This document shows, in pieces, positions 31,674 through 40,605 of a DNA stretch of 64,000 nucleotides (within the stretch, counting starts at the first letter, position 1; the number at the start of each line of letters is the position of its first letter). The notes under the pieces were generated by a model. It saw only the letters and a program-made list of their open reading frames with translations. It was not told where the DNA came from and did no database searches. Source of the stretch: Brevibacillus panacihumi W25 (GTDB lineage: Bacteria > Bacillota > Bacilli > Brevibacillales > Brevibacillaceae); assembly GCF_000503775.1 (NCBI RefSeq), contig NZ_KI629785.1:434001-498000 (forward strand), in the 5' to 3' direction. A program made the position numbers and the translations under genes.

Positions 31674-31718
31674 GCATTTCTTTGACCTTTCATCCTTGAG
31701 GAGGCCCGTGCCACGCCG

Positions 31719-31802
31719 TCATTTTTTCTTGTTGAATGCCTCTATGACGGCGCGAATCATGCCACCCAGGAACTTCGGCAACTTGATGGTGTAAAACCGC
31801 AT
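31719..31802 (-). CDS. spoVM: Stage V sporulation protein M, 27 residues
   Basis: A micro-gene found by reading the gap. The peptide begins MRFYTIKLPKFLGG and ends EAFNKKK. It matches the B. subtilis SpoVM start (MKFYTIKLPKFLGG) with conservative changes. SpoVM is an amphipathic helix that recognises the curved forespore membrane and anchors the coat ATPase SpoIVA. The ATG at 31802 has GGAGGGG four bases upstream. Its position beside rpmB is conserved in bacilli. A gene for a small membrane protein lies 20 bp upstream on the same strand and is probably co-transcribed. Confidence 0.95.
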   Translation of the reverse strand: MRFYTIKLPKFLGGMIRAVIEAFNKKK

Positions 31803-31822
31803 GTTACCCCTCCTCACCGAAA

Positions 31823-31999
31823 TTACTTCCCACGATACAAAAACAAGCCGGCCCCCATGAGCGCCACCGATAACAGGCTATACCAAACCCACGGAGGTGC
31901 CATGTACAGGAAAATGGTGACTCCTCCGACAGCCAATGCAACACCGAGAACACGTCGCAAGGCGCCCCCCTGTCGCAGGCGAAAGGAGCGCAATCCCAT
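31823..31999 (-). CDS. Small two-helix membrane protein upstream of spoVM
   Basis: A 58-residue protein with a basic N-terminus (MGLRSFRLRQGG, then LRR) and two membrane segments, VLGVALAVGGVTIFLYMA and WVWYSLLSVALMGAGLFL, ending in a short basic tail. The ATG at 31999 follows AAAGGAGGTG by nine bases; the upstream in-frame ATG at 32041 has no ribosome site and would add 14 residues. It lies 20 bp from spoVM on the same strand, so a sporulation role is possible. I do not recognise a named family. Confidence 0.65.
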   Translation of the reverse strand: MGLRSFRLRQGGALRRVLGVALAVGGVTIFLYMAPPWVWYSLLSVALMGAGLFLYRGK

Positions 32000-32123
32000 T
32001 TCTTGACGCACCTCCTTTAAGGTGTTCTCCCAAACGTGCATATTACATCATATTCTGCTGTCGGATAAACATGTATCCTGCCGCACGAAAATGTAAAAAC
32101 GATGATTCCAACCAAAGACAAAA

Positions 32124-32151
32124 AATCAGGCAGCAGGATAGCTGCCTGATT
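32124..32151 (-). terminator. Terminator of thiT
   Basis: AATCAGGCAGC and GCTGCCTGATT form a perfect 11-bp stem with a 6-base loop, followed on the minus strand by TTTTGTCTTTGG. Confidence 0.85.
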
Positions 32152-32206
32152 ACAATATGCGCGGCTGATGTTAAAAATGCAGGTCCACCCGCGGGAATTT
32201 TGCACG

Positions 32207-32773
32207 TCAGGCCAAACGGCGCTTGCGTGCTGGCTGCAGCAATTGCGGCGCACTGGCCAATACAATGGTCAGGACGATCCCCGAGATCACCATCTCAGGC
32301 AAGAGATACGTAATATTGTATACGAACGAATACCAGGCCACATTCATGCCCTCTGGCGCAAATTCGCCAAACCAGACAATCCCCGAGGTGAAGTGGCAGG
32401 CAAAACGAATCAGTACACCCGCCAGCAGTGCACCCCATACTGCGAGATTGCGTTTTGACTTATTCTCGAATTCGGAGATACGTACAATTCCAGCCAAGCC
32501 CAGTGCAGCAAAAGCAATTGGATAATCCAAGAGAAGCTGGACGACGTTGACGAAATAGCCCCCCATGAATAGCTGCAGCAGGCCGACTATCATACCCGTC
32601 AACACTCCCGGAACCATGCCGCGCCGAACAGCAATCAACGCAATAGGAACCATGACCAGAGAGACCGATCCGCCCTGTGGCATTTGAAAGACTTTAATTT
32701 CACTAAAAACAAATGCAAGTGCTGCCATAATCGCCATTTCCAGCAATATCAGCAGTCGATTCCGATCCACCAT
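32207..32773 (-). CDS. thiT: Energy-coupled thiamine transporter ThiT
   Basis: A 188-residue S-component of an ECF transporter with six membrane helices. It shows the family's thiamine-site pattern: SEIKVFQMPQGGSVSLVMVP near residue 25, HFTSGIVWFG near 126 and WYSFVYNITYLLPEM near 146, whose Trp, Tyr and Asn residues contact thiamine in known structures. Uptake requires the shared EcfA/A'/T module, which is not in this window. No TPP riboswitch is visible in the 130 bp upstream. It occupies the place where B. subtilis has thiN (thiamine pyrophosphokinase). Confidence 0.92.
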   Translation of the reverse strand: MVDRNRLLILLEMAIMAALAFVFSEIKVFQMPQGGSVSLVMVPIALIAVRRGMVPGVLTGMIVGLLQLFMGGYFVNVVQLLLDYPIAFAALGLAGIVRISEFENKSKRNLAVWGALLAGVLIRFACHFTSGIVWFGEFAPEGMNVAWYSFVYNITYLLPEMVISGIVLTIVLASAPQLLQPARKRRLA

Positions 32774-32879
32774 GTTTCACTCCCTCATCATAGATGGTTT
32801 AGAACATTGTACAAATGAGAACAATTTCTACTCTTACTGCTCTGATTCTAGCCCAAGTGTTCTGTACTGTCAAAACGAA

Positions 32880-32909
32880 AAGCCGCGCTCTTTCAGAACG
32901 CGACTTTGC
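32880..32909 (-). terminator. Terminator of the amino-acid ABC transporter operon
   Basis: On the minus strand AAAG-CGCG pairs with CGCG-CTTT (one mismatch), followed by TTCGTTTTG. It abuts the stop codon at 32910. Confidence 0.6.
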
Positions 32910-33632
32910 TTATCGGACTTTTTCCAAAAACTGCTTGGCGCGCTCACTCTGAGGACGCTGGAAGAAATCAGCAGGCGCCGCATCTTCCACAAGACGCCCT
33001 CCGTCGAGAAACAGAATGCGGTCCGCCACTTCTTCCGCGAAGCGCATCTCGTGCGTCACGATCGCCATTGTCATTCCCGAATCAGCCAGTCCCTTCATCA
33101 CGTCCAGCACCTCTTTGACCATCTCCGGATCAAGTGCAGAGGTAGGCTCGTCAAACAGCATAATCTGCGGCTCCATGACGAGGGAACGAGCGATCGCCAC
33201 ACGTTGCTTCTGTCCCCCGGAAAGTCGGGATGGGTAGGCGTCCGCCTTGTCTGACAAACCGACACGGGCGAGCAGCTCCTTGGCCTTTTGTTCAGCTTTG
33301 TCTTTGGACATGCCCTTTACCTTGATTGGTGCATAGGTCAAGTTGTTCAGCACGGTCATGTGCGGGAACAGGTGAAAGTGCTGAAAGACCATGCCGATCT
33401 GTTGACGGATTTGCATCACGTTTGCCTTCGGATCTGTGATGGCTTGACCATTGATGATAATCTGGCCGCTAGTCGGAACCTCGAGCAGATTGATGCAGCG
33501 CAACAAGGTCGATTTGCCTGAACCGGACGGGCCGATGATGGCCACGACTTCTCCCTTGCCAATCTCGGTCGAGATGCCTTTGAGCACCTCCAGCTGTCCA
33601 AACGATTTCGTTATCTGATCGATCTTAATCAC
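32910..33632 (-). CDS. Polar amino-acid ABC transporter, ATP-binding protein (GlnQ type)
   Basis: A 240-residue ATPase. It has Walker [11 protein letters not shown], the Q-loop ([20 protein letters not shown]), the signature [15 protein letters not shown], Walker [14 protein letters not shown] and the switch His in [12 protein letters not shown]. The sequence pattern is that of the polar-amino-acid (GlnQ/HisP) group. It couples ATP hydrolysis to uptake through the permease encoded by the overlapping upstream gene, with the lipoprotein at 34320-35135 as binding protein. The substrate is likely glutamine, glutamate or a related amino acid, which sequence alone does not settle. Confidence 0.95.
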   Translation of the reverse strand: MIKIDQITKSFGQLEVLKGISTEIGKGEVVAIIGPSGSGKSTLLRCINLLEVPTSGQIIINGQAITDPKANVMQIRQQIGMVFQHFHLFPHMTVLNNLTYAPIKVKGMSKDKAEQKAKELLARVGLSDKADAYPSRLSGGQKQRVAIARSLVMEPQIMLFDEPTSALDPEMVKEVLDVMKGLADSGMTMAIVTHEMRFAEEVADRILFLDGGRLVEDAAPADFFQRPQSERAKQFLEKVR

Positions 33633-34284
33633 TGCGTCTCATCCTCCGTTCCACAAACCGGGCCACCCAAGTCAGGAGCATCACCATCACGTAGTACAGC
33701 ACCCCAGCAATGATATAAGGCTCTAAGTAGCGGAAGGTCACTCCCCTAACCACGTTGGCGTTCTGCAGAATATCGGCAAGACCAATCGTAGAGACGAGTG
33801 CGGATTCCTTCAACAGGGCGATCGTCTCGTTGACCAGTGCCGGAAGGATGTTTTTAACCCCCTGCGGCAGGATGATATCGAGCATCATTCTGCGATAGGG
33901 AACCCCGAGGGCCTTGGCCGCTTCCCACTGCCCCTTGTCGACAGCGAGAATCCCCCCGCGAATCGTCTCCGAAATATAGGCAGCCGAATTCAGTGTAAAG
34001 GTAAGCACCGCCGCCTCCCACTGCGAGATGCTGTAGCCCGTCAACTGCGGTGTGGCAAAATAGACAAATGAAAGCTGCAAGATCAGCGGCGTGCCGCGAA
34101 ATACCGAGGTGTAGGCGACAGCAAACCAGTTGAGTGGGCCCAGCTTCGAGATTTTGATCAGTGCCAGCACAGAACCCCAGATGAAACCGAGTACCACGGA
34201 AATCAATGTAACTTGTAGCGTGACCTTTATCCCTTCAAAAATAAAAGGGATATAGGGCACGATTTGATCAAAATTCCAATCCAT
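33625..34284 (-). CDS. Polar amino-acid ABC transporter, permease
   Basis: About 219 residues with five membrane segments. It has the family's TVAYTSV-like stretch [20 protein letters not shown] and the EAA loop [21 protein letters not shown], which contacts the ATPase. Such permeases act as homodimers (GlnP type). The start ATG at 34284 is preceded by AAGGTGGGG; a TTG at 34305 overlaps that site. The 3' end overlaps the ATPase gene by eight bases, so translation is coupled. Confidence 0.94.
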   Translation of the reverse strand: MDWNFDQIVPYIPFIFEGIKVTLQVTLISVVLGFIWGSVLALIKISKLGPLNWFAVAYTSVFRGTPLILQLSFVYFATPQLTGYSISQWEAAVLTFTLNSAAYISETIRGGILAVDKGQWEAAKALGVPYRRMMLDIILPQGVKNILPALVNETIALLKESALVSTIGLADILQNANVVRGVTFRYLEPYIIAGVLYYVMVMLLTWVARFVERRMRRSD

Positions 34285-34319
34285 GCCCTTCCCCACCTTT
34301 ATCAACAGCCTGTTGGCTG

Positions 34320-35135
34320 TTATTCAGATTCTCGGAACCATTTGTTGATGAGCTTGTCCATCTCACCGTTTTCTTGCATTTTCTTGATTACGTTATTGAA
34401 ATCTTCGACCAGCGGAGAGCCTTTCGGGAAGGCAATCGCAGTTCCGTTTGTTTCAGGGCTTTCGATGACGGTATATTGCAAGCCCTCATTGTTTTTCACG
34501 AAGCCTGCTGCTACCTGGTCCTCGATGATCGCAGCATCCACGCGTCCCGTTTTCACTTCTTCCACGATCTCGCCAATGCGGTTCAGGGAAGTGATTTGCA
34601 AGCCTTCTACTTTTTCTGCCAATTCTTTTGCTGCTGTTTCCTGGATGGAACCGAGCTGTACGGCTACTTTTTTGCCAGCCAGCTGCTCTGGTTTTGTCAG
34701 GTTGCTGTCTTTTTTCGATACGATAGTATTTCTCGCTTCGTAGTAGATAACCGAGAAATCAGCATTTTGCAGGCGCTCCGGTGTAGGAGTCATTCCCGCC
34801 ATGACGAAATCAGCGCGCTTGGATTGCAGGGCTGGAACCAGTCCATCGAAGTTCATATCATTTACCTGTACTTCGAAGCCCAGTTCTTGTCCAATATATT
34901 TGGCAATGTCGATATCAAAGCCAACGATCTCATCCTTGCCGCTAGTCAGATCATGGTACTCATAAGGCTGATAGTCTGCTGATGTAGCCATAACCAATGT
35001 CTTTTTATCTCCGCTTGGCTGCGCAGCATCCTGGCCTGCTTGCGGCTGCTGTGTGCCTGTCCCACAGCCTGTCATCATCGCTACTGCCAGCAACGAGGAA
35101 ATGGCAAGCGAAAAAACCGACTTTTTGTTTTTCAT
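34320..35135 (-). CDS. Amino-acid ABC transporter substrate-binding lipoprotein
   Basis: A 271-residue binding protein of SBP family 3. The signal peptide (MKNKKSVFSLAISSLLAVAM) ends in the lipobox MTGC near residue 25. The mature part has MATSADYQPYEYHD, VGFDIDIAKYIGQELG, MTPTPERLQNADFSVIYYEA and AIAFPKGSPLVEDFN, the standard bilobed ligand-binding fold. The ATG at 35135 follows GGAGG by seven bases; the frame extends upstream to an ATG at 35213, which would spoil the signal peptide. It is the first gene of the transporter operon and diverges from the M20 peptidase gene. Confidence 0.95.
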   Translation of the reverse strand: MKNKKSVFSLAISSLLAVAMMTGCGTGTQQPQAGQDAAQPSGDKKTLVMATSADYQPYEYHDLTSGKDEIVGFDIDIAKYIGQELGFEVQVNDMNFDGLVPALQSKRADFVMAGMTPTPERLQNADFSVIYYEARNTIVSKKDSNLTKPEQLAGKKVAVQLGSIQETAAKELAEKVEGLQITSLNRIGEIVEEVKTGRVDAAIIEDQVAAGFVKNNEGLQYTVIESPETNGTAIAFPKGSPLVEDFNNVIKKMQENGEMDKLINKWFRESE

Positions 35136-35340
35136 GATGAAACCTCCGTTTAGTATGAAGAAAGTTTTGATCAACAATTTATATTTATACAACAAAATGA
35201 TTGGAATAATCAATGCCTAATTTTCGAAGAAACCGCTTCCTTCGATAGTATGTCCGGTTTTTGTCAAAAACTGCACTGTACTCTCGTTGCTTCTGGCATA
35301 ATAGAATCCAGACAAAGGCGCGTACCAGGGAGGAATGATT

Positions 35341-36468
35341 ATGGAAAACTGGACTTCTTATTTCCAAGAATTGATGCCAGAGATTGTAGAAGAATTACGA
35401 ACCTATGTAGAGATGGAGACCCCGACTCACAATAAAGAAGCTGTCGATCGGTTGGGAAGTGTGCTTGCTGAACGGTTTGCGGCTTTGGGGTGCCGCGTGG
35501 ATGTCATCCAGCAGCGCGAATACGGCAATCCGTTGCGAATCGAATACGGCAAGGGTGACGAGCAAATTCTCATATTGGGCCATTTTGACACAGTCAAAGA
35601 GATCGGCACCCTGCAGCGAGAGCCATGGCGCATTGAAGACGGTCGCGTGTATGGGCCCGGTGCCTATGATATGAAGGCAGGTATTGTTTTCAGTTACTTC
35701 GCCCTCCGTACCATTATCGAGAAGGGACTGCCGCTTCAAAACAAGCTGGTCTTTTTTTGGAACACCGATGAGGAGACTGGCAGTCTGGCATCCGAGCATT
35801 TGATCAAGGAGGAAGCAAGAAAAAGCAAGTGCGTGCTGGTCATTGAACCTGCCGCGGGCAATGGAGCCTTGAAAACCAGTCGCAAGGGCGGCGGCGACTT
35901 TATCTTGAAAGTGCGCGGACAGGCAGCGCACGCAGGAAATGATCACGCCAAAGGGATCAACGCGATTGAGGAATTGGCCCACCATGTACTGAACATCCAG
36001 TCCTGGACGGATTACGCTCTCGGTACGACACTCTCCGTCGGAACGATCAAAGGCGGAAGTGCCTCCAACGTCGTGCCTGATGAGGCAGAAGCTGTGATTG
36101 ACGTCCGCGTCCAGACGATTCAAGAGTCAGAGCGCATCGAACGGCTGATGCGGCAACTCAGCCCTGTCCTCCCCGGAGCCAGCCTGATTGTAGAGGGCGG
36201 GATCACCAAGCCGCCGATGGAGAGAACGGAAGGGACGGAAGAACTGTTTCGTCTGGCTCGGAGCCAAGCAAAGCTGGAAGGAATCGAACTCAAGGAGATT
36301 GGGGTAGGCGGAACAAGCGACGGGAATTTTGCCGCTGCGACCGGAACCCCTGTGCTCGATGGCTTGGGACCTGTCGGCGACGGCGCCCACGCTTCCCATG
36401 AGCATATTGTCTTGTCTGAGGTTCCCGGACGAATTGCAGTGCTGCTAAGACTCATTACTGCATTGTAA
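35341..36468 (+). CDS. M20 family metallopeptidase (carboxypeptidase G2-like)
   Basis: A 375-residue zinc peptidase. Seen are LGHFDTVKEIG (His and Asp ligands), GAYDMKAGI (bridging Asp), WNTDEETGSL (general base), LVIEPAAGNG, and the C-terminal DGAHASHEHIV His. It is closest in pattern to glutamate carboxypeptidases, which release C-terminal glutamate from folate or peptide conjugates, a role that would suit the divergent polar-amino-acid transporter; this link is inference. ATG at 35341 lies seven bases after AGGGAGG; the ATG at 35335 is too close. A terminator hairpin follows at 36513. Confidence 0.92.
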   Translation: MENWTSYFQELMPEIVEELRTYVEMETPTHNKEAVDRLGSVLAERFAALGCRVDVIQQREYGNPLRIEYGKGDEQILILGHFDTVKEIGTLQREPWRIEDGRVYGPGAYDMKAGIVFSYFALRTIIEKGLPLQNKLVFFWNTDEETGSLASEHLIKEEARKSKCVLVIEPAAGNGALKTSRKGGGDFILKVRGQAAHAGNDHAKGINAIEELAHHVLNIQSWTDYALGTTLSVGTIKGGSASNVVPDEAEAVIDVRVQTIQESERIERLMRQLSPVLPGASLIVEGGITKPPMERTEGTEELFRLARSQAKLEGIELKEIGVGGTSDGNFAAATGTPVLDGLGPVGDGAHASHEHIVLSEVPGRIAVLLRLITAL

Positions 36469-36492
36469 TTTTTTTACAAGTCTGCGTATAAT
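36463..36492 (+). promoter_or_regulatory. Possible promoter of the RDD gene
   Basis: TTGTAA, an 18-bp spacer and TATAAT (36487-36492). It overlaps the stop codon of the M20 gene. A start near 36499 would place the terminator hairpin at 36513-36539 in the leader of the RDD transcript. Confidence 0.4.
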
Positions 36493-36512
36493 GAATAGAG
36501 TTAACATGACGT

Positions 36513-36539
36513 ACTCCGCCCGAGTTAAAAAGGCGGAGT
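36513..36539 (+). terminator. Terminator between the M20 and RDD genes
   Basis: ACTCCGCC and GGCGGAGT with an 11-base loop, followed by TTTGTCTTGTC. It ends the M20 transcript and may attenuate the downstream RDD gene. Confidence 0.75.
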
Positions 36540-36577
36540 TTTGTCTTGTCTTTTCAAATGAATGGGGAGGGAGCAGC

Positions 36578-37006
36578 ATGGACACAGAACAGATAGAATT
36601 TTTGGGAATGAACCCAGTGGGTTTTTGGCGTCGTTTTGGGGCTGCCTTTTTGGATGGGCTGCTTTTCGGATTGCCCTTATCCCTGCTCTTGTCTATCATC
36701 CTCGGGGGCGAGGAAAACGAATATCTCATCGAAGTCATCACTTTTCTATATTTCCTTTTGCTTCCGTTATTCTGGAATGGCTACACCATCGGAAAAAAAA
36801 TCATGGGCATTCGCATTGTCAAAATGAACGGAGAGAATGTCGGAATCGGCAATATGCTGCTGCGGGAACTCGTCGGGCGACTGATCTACATCATTACCTT
36901 TGGCATCGGAATCATCGTCAGCGCCATCATGGTCGCCGCGCGCGAAGACAAGCGCTCCATCCACGATCTAATCGCTGGGACGTATGTCACATCAAACGAG
37001 CCTTAG
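36578..37006 (+). CDS. RDD family membrane protein
   Basis: A 142-residue RDD protein with three to four membrane segments. It shows GFWRRFGAAFLDGLLFG (the R...D of the name), GYTIGKKIMGIRIVKMNG and EDKRSIHDLIAGTYV, the three hallmark stretches. RDD proteins are thought to move ions or small solutes, and some serve as sodium/proton antiporters; this one's role is unknown. ATG at 36578 follows GGGGAGGGAG. It converges on rpe with a shared terminator. Confidence 0.9.
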   Translation: MDTEQIEFLGMNPVGFWRRFGAAFLDGLLFGLPLSLLLSIILGGEENEYLIEVITFLYFLLLPLFWNGYTIGKKIMGIRIVKMNGENVGIGNMLLRELVGRLIYIITFGIGIIVSAIMVAAREDKRSIHDLIAGTYVTSNEP

Positions 37007-37020
37007 ACTCTTCATTCCCC

Positions 37021-37066
37021 AAAAAGGGTGTCCAACAGTCTCTATCGACTGCAGGACACCCTTTTT
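37021..37066. terminator. Bidirectional terminator between the RDD gene and rpe
   Basis: AAAAAGGGTGTCC and GGACACCCTTTTT form a 13-bp stem. The loop holds a second small stem, CAGTC/GACTG. T runs occur on both strands. Confidence 0.92.
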
Positions 37067-37070
37067 ACTC

Positions 37071-37718
37071 TTACCCGCGAATCGCAGCGATCGCCTGCGC
37101 CCGGTCCGGCTGATTGAATACGGCGTTGCCCGCTACCAGAACAGTCGCGCCTGCCTCGATGCACTGACGGGCTGTTTCCTTGTTGACGCCGCCGTCGATC
37201 TCGATCTCCACATGTCCGAGACCGCGTTCATCGAGCAGTCGGCGCAGCTCGCGAATTTTTGCGACTACGGAAGGAATGAACTTCTGTCCGCCAAATCCAG
37301 GGTTGACCGTCATCAGCAGCACCATGTCCAGATCCGGCAGCATGGACTCGATGGTCACGAGCGGCGTTGCCGGATTGAGCACCACGCCTGCTTTGACCCC
37401 CTGCTCCTTGATCAGGTGAATCGTCCGATGCAGATGGCGGCACGCCTCCTGATGAACGGTGATCCAGTCTGCCCCGCTTTTGGCGAATTGCGGGATGTAG
37501 CGGTCCGGCTCCTCGATCATCAGGTGGACATCGAGCGGCAGCTTGGTGACCGGACGAATAGCGTCTACGATCAAGGGCCCAATCGTGATGTTGGGAACAA
37601 AGTGGCCGTCCATGACATCGACATGAATCCAGTCTGCTCCTCCCCGTTCGACATCCTGAATTTCTTCACCCAGACGTGCAAAATCTGCTGACAGGATAGA
37701 TGGTGCGATTTTTACCAT
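37071..37718 (-). CDS. rpe: Ribulose-phosphate 3-epimerase
   Basis: A 215-residue TIM barrel that interconverts ribulose 5-phosphate and xylulose 5-phosphate in the pentose phosphate pathway. Conserved parts are [28 protein letters not shown] (metal-binding His and Asp), [24 protein letters not shown] (phosphate loop) and [12 protein letters not shown] (catalytic Asp). It overlaps rsgA by seven bases and closes the prpC-prkC-rsgA-rpe unit, which has the same order as in B. subtilis. Confidence 0.97.
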   Translation of the reverse strand: MVKIAPSILSADFARLGEEIQDVERGGADWIHVDVMDGHFVPNITIGPLIVDAIRPVTKLPLDVHLMIEEPDRYIPQFAKSGADWITVHQEACRHLHRTIHLIKEQGVKAGVVLNPATPLVTIESMLPDLDMVLLMTVNPGFGGQKFIPSVVAKIRELRRLLDERGLGHVEIEIDGGVNKETARQCIEAGATVLVAGNAVFNQPDRAQAIAAIRG

Positions 37719-38602
37719 GGTTTGTTCCTCCGTTGATATTCTTTCAGCTCTTCTCGAAACTGTTTGTAGTGCTCGTAGCGCTCCATGCTTACCTCTCCGG
37801 CCTCCAATGCAGCCCGTACCGCGCAGGAGGGCTCGCTGACATGCAGGCAGCCACGAAACTTGCAGTCTGAGCTCAACACGGCGAAATCCCGGAACGCCTC
37901 CGCCAGATCCAGCTCATCCATATCCATGAACTCCAGGGAGCTGAATCCCGGCGTATCCGCTACGTAACCGCCGCCTTCCAGCGGAATCAGCTCGACGTGA
38001 CGGGTCGTATGCTTTCCTCTCCCCAGCTTTTCACTGACATCTCCAGTCTGCAGGCTGATGCCGGGAAACAAGAGATTGATCAGCGAGGATTTGCCTACAC
38101 CGGATTGCCCTGCGAATACAGAAATGCGGTCGCGCAGCAATTCCTTTACTTCTTCGACTCCGCGCTGATCCACCTTTGAGGTGGGAATGACCCTGTAGCC
38201 GATCGCAGTGTACTTGGCGACAATCTCCGCGATCTCCTCCTCGGACGCGTGGTCAGCCTTGGACAATACAATCACAGAGTCGATGCCTGCCTTCTCCGTA
38301 TGTACAAGAAACTTGTCCAATAACAGCGAGCTGAATTGGGGCTTGAACATGGAAAAGACCAAGACGGCCTGATCAACATTGGAAATGGGCGGGCGGACCA
38401 GCTCGCTGGTCCTTTCGCCCACCTCCATGACATAACCTTCTTCCTCGCTGATGACATCATAGACGACCCAGTCGCCTACGAGCGGTGTCACCTTGGCTCC
38501 TTTTTTCTTGAACAAGCCGCGCGCACGGCAACTGTAGACGCGGTCCCCGTCCGCTACGTAGTAGAAACCGCTTAGCGCTTTGACAATCCGTCCCTCTGGC
38601 AT
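37712..38602 (-). CDS. rsgA: Ribosome small subunit biogenesis GTPase RsgA
   Basis: A 296-residue circularly permuted GTPase that checks maturation of the 30S subunit. An OB-fold domain covers residues 1-65. The permuted G motifs follow in the order LSKAD (G4), [14 protein letters not shown] (G1) and [11 protein letters not shown] (G3). The C-terminal zinc knuckle is [14 protein letters not shown]. It overlaps rpe and lies 18 bp after prkC. In B. subtilis this GTPase is phosphorylated by PrkC, which fits their linkage. Confidence 0.97.
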   Translation of the reverse strand: MPEGRIVKALSGFYYVADGDRVYSCRARGLFKKKGAKVTPLVGDWVVYDVISEEEGYVMEVGERTSELVRPPISNVDQAVLVFSMFKPQFSSLLLDKFLVHTEKAGIDSVIVLSKADHASEEEIAEIVAKYTAIGYRVIPTSKVDQRGVEEVKELLRDRISVFAGQSGVGKSSLINLLFPGISLQTGDVSEKLGRGKHTTRHVELIPLEGGGYVADTPGFSSLEFMDMDELDLAEAFRDFAVLSSDCKFRGCLHVSEPSCAVRAALEAGEVSMERYEHYKQFREELKEYQRRNKPW

Positions 38603-38620
38603 TCAAGTACCTCCACTTAT

Positions 38621-40600
38621 CTACGGCAAGCTGTTGTACGATATAGGAATGGTTTGATATTCAATGTATTGATTGTTCGACCCTTTGATAAACACGCGAA
38701 TCACGGCATCCTTCTGCGGCGAGAGCACGATCGGCACGTCAAATTCGTTGCTTTCCGTGATGACGTCCTGGTAGGCTACCTGCTTGTCGCCCCGAGCGTC
38801 CGAGACCTCGATCTTGAAGTCGACCGTCTCGCCAGGAACGACTTCCACGTAGACCGGTACATTGTAGGACTTGGCATCCAACGGGATTTGTCCATTGCTT
38901 ACGGTCAACGGAATCGCCACTCCTTTTTCCACCTGCATGCCAGGGTCGTACGGATGAGTAGACAGGACTCTGCCCGCCTCCTGAGTGGTGTACGAAGGCT
39001 CCTTGGTGACGTCCCCTACTTCAAGGCCAGCCTTCAAGAGCTCGATTGTCGCCTCTTCTACCGTCTTTCCACGGACTTCCGGCATCTTGACGAAGGATTT
39101 GCCCTTGCTTACCTTGACCGTCACGGTATCTTTGCTCGGGTAGACTTTGTCGTTGAACGATGGATCCTGACCGATGACGATTCCAGCTTCTGCCTGGTCG
39201 TCCTCTTCTTCCACGAACTTGATGTTCTCCGGTTTAAAGCCCATTCGCTTCAGCATATCTTCGGCTGTCGAACGTGACAGTGTAATCAGGTTGGGCATGT
39301 CTTCCGCCTGCTGTCCCTTGCTTACGTAGATCGTGACGGTTGCCTTTTCCTTCAATCTCATCGGCGGAGCCGGATCCTGTCTGATGACCATCCCCTTCTC
39401 CAACGTGTCGTTCGCTTCCTCGATCACGTTCGCGACAAGCTTGGCGTCTTCGATTTTTTTTGTGGCCTGCTCTACAGGCGAACCTTCTACATAAGGGACG
39501 GGTACTTCTGGTACAGTTGGGAAAAGATTTAAGAGTAAATTGAATCCGAGAAACGCAAGTACAAAAAACAAACCGATGCCGCCCACCCATAGCAAGGCTT
39601 TAACCCACCATTTTTTCGGTGGCTTTTGCTCATCATCGTCATCCGTGCGCTCATGGCGGTTGCGCTGGCTTGAACCGGCGCGACCAGAGGCCTGCTTTTC
39701 CAACATTTCAGGCGTAATGATGGGTACGACTCTCGTCTCCTCATCATCCACAGGAAAAATCAGTTTTTTCTCATGCAAACGTTCTGGCAACAGGCATGTT
39801 TCCAGATCATCCAGCATCTCACGGGCTGAAGCATAGCGCAAAAACGGGTCCTTGACCAGTGCTTTCAAAATGACATTTTCCACACTTTGTGGAATGCCCG
39901 GATTGATTTGACGCGGTTCGGGAAGCGGCTCCTGCAAATGCTTGAGCGCCACTGAGATCGGCGAATCTCCTGAAAATGGAAGCTCTCCCGTAACCATTTC
40001 ATACAGCACGATCCCGAGTGAATAAATATCGGACTTTTCCCCGGTAATGCCGCCCCTTGCTTGTTCGGGCGAGAAATAGTGAACCGAACCCAGCATGGCA
40101 TTGGTATGCGTGATCGTCGTCGAGGTAACCGCTCTGGCGATGCCAAAATCCGTTACCTTTACGCGTCCATTTTTCCCGATCAGAATATTATGCGGCTTGA
40201 TGTCCCGGTGAATAATTTGATTTTGATGCGCGTGTTCCAATGCATCGAGGATCTGTTCAGCAATTCGTACTGCCTCTTCTACCGGCAAAGCACCGCGTGA
40301 GACAATCATTTCTTTCAGCGTGGAGCCTTCCACGTATTCCATCACCATGTAGTGCGTATCGTTCTCCTGTCCCACATCGTATACGCCGACCACATTGGGG
40401 TGAGACAGACTGGCAACCGCCTGTGCTTCCCGCCGAAAACGGTTGACGAAATCTTCATCCGTCCCGAACTGGGAACGCAACACTTTGACGGCCACCTGCC
40501 GATTCAATATCAAATCTCTGGCCTTGTATACAATTGCCATGCCGCCACCGCCAACACGGGCTTCCAACTGATAGCGTCCACCCAGTCGCAAACCTTCCAT
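38621..40600 (-). CDS. prkC: Serine/threonine protein kinase with PASTA domains
   Basis: About 659 residues. The kinase domain (about 10-270) has GGGGMAIVYKARD (P loop), VAVKVL (Lys), IIHRDIKPHNI (catalytic loop) and VTDFGIAR (DFG). The juxtamembrane part is acidic. One membrane segment lies near 335-360 (ALLWVGGIGLFFVLAFLGF). Three PASTA domains follow (about 365-570), for example VPYVEGSPVEQATKKIEDA and MPEVRGKTVEEATIELLKAG, then a C-terminal Ig-like domain. It senses muropeptides and promotes spore germination and cell-wall control in relatives. The ATG at 40600 has GAGGGG eight bases away; a GTG at 40609 overlaps prpC. Confidence 0.96.
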   Translation of the reverse strand: MEGLRLGGRYQLEARVGGGGMAIVYKARDLILNRQVAVKVLRSQFGTDEDFVNRFRREAQAVASLSHPNVVGVYDVGQENDTHYMVMEYVEGSTLKEMIVSRGALPVEEAVRIAEQILDALEHAHQNQIIHRDIKPHNILIGKNGRVKVTDFGIARAVTSTTITHTNAMLGSVHYFSPEQARGGITGEKSDIYSLGIVLYEMVTGELPFSGDSPISVALKHLQEPLPEPRQINPGIPQSVENVILKALVKDPFLRYASAREMLDDLETCLLPERLHEKKLIFPVDDEETRVVPIITPEMLEKQASGRAGSSQRNRHERTDDDDEQKPPKKWWVKALLWVGGIGLFFVLAFLGFNLLLNLFPTVPEVPVPYVEGSPVEQATKKIEDAKLVANVIEEANDTLEKGMVIRQDPAPPMRLKEKATVTIYVSKGQQAEDMPNLITLSRSTAEDMLKRMGFKPENIKFVEEEDDQAEAGIVIGQDPSFNDKVYPSKDTVTVKVSKGKSFVKMPEVRGKTVEEATIELLKAGLEVGDVTKEPSYTTQEAGRVLSTHPYDPGMQVEKGVAIPLTVSNGQIPLDAKSYNVPVYVEVVPGETVDFKIEVSDARGDKQVAYQDVITESNEFDVPIVLSPQKDAVIRVFIKGSNNQYIEYQTIPISYNSLP

Positions 40601-40605
40601 CTCTC

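Noticed and set aside
32774..32900. Possible TPP riboswitch upstream of thiT
   Set aside because: The conserved CUGAGA and ACCUGA boxes are absent, and the gap is short with no matching fold.
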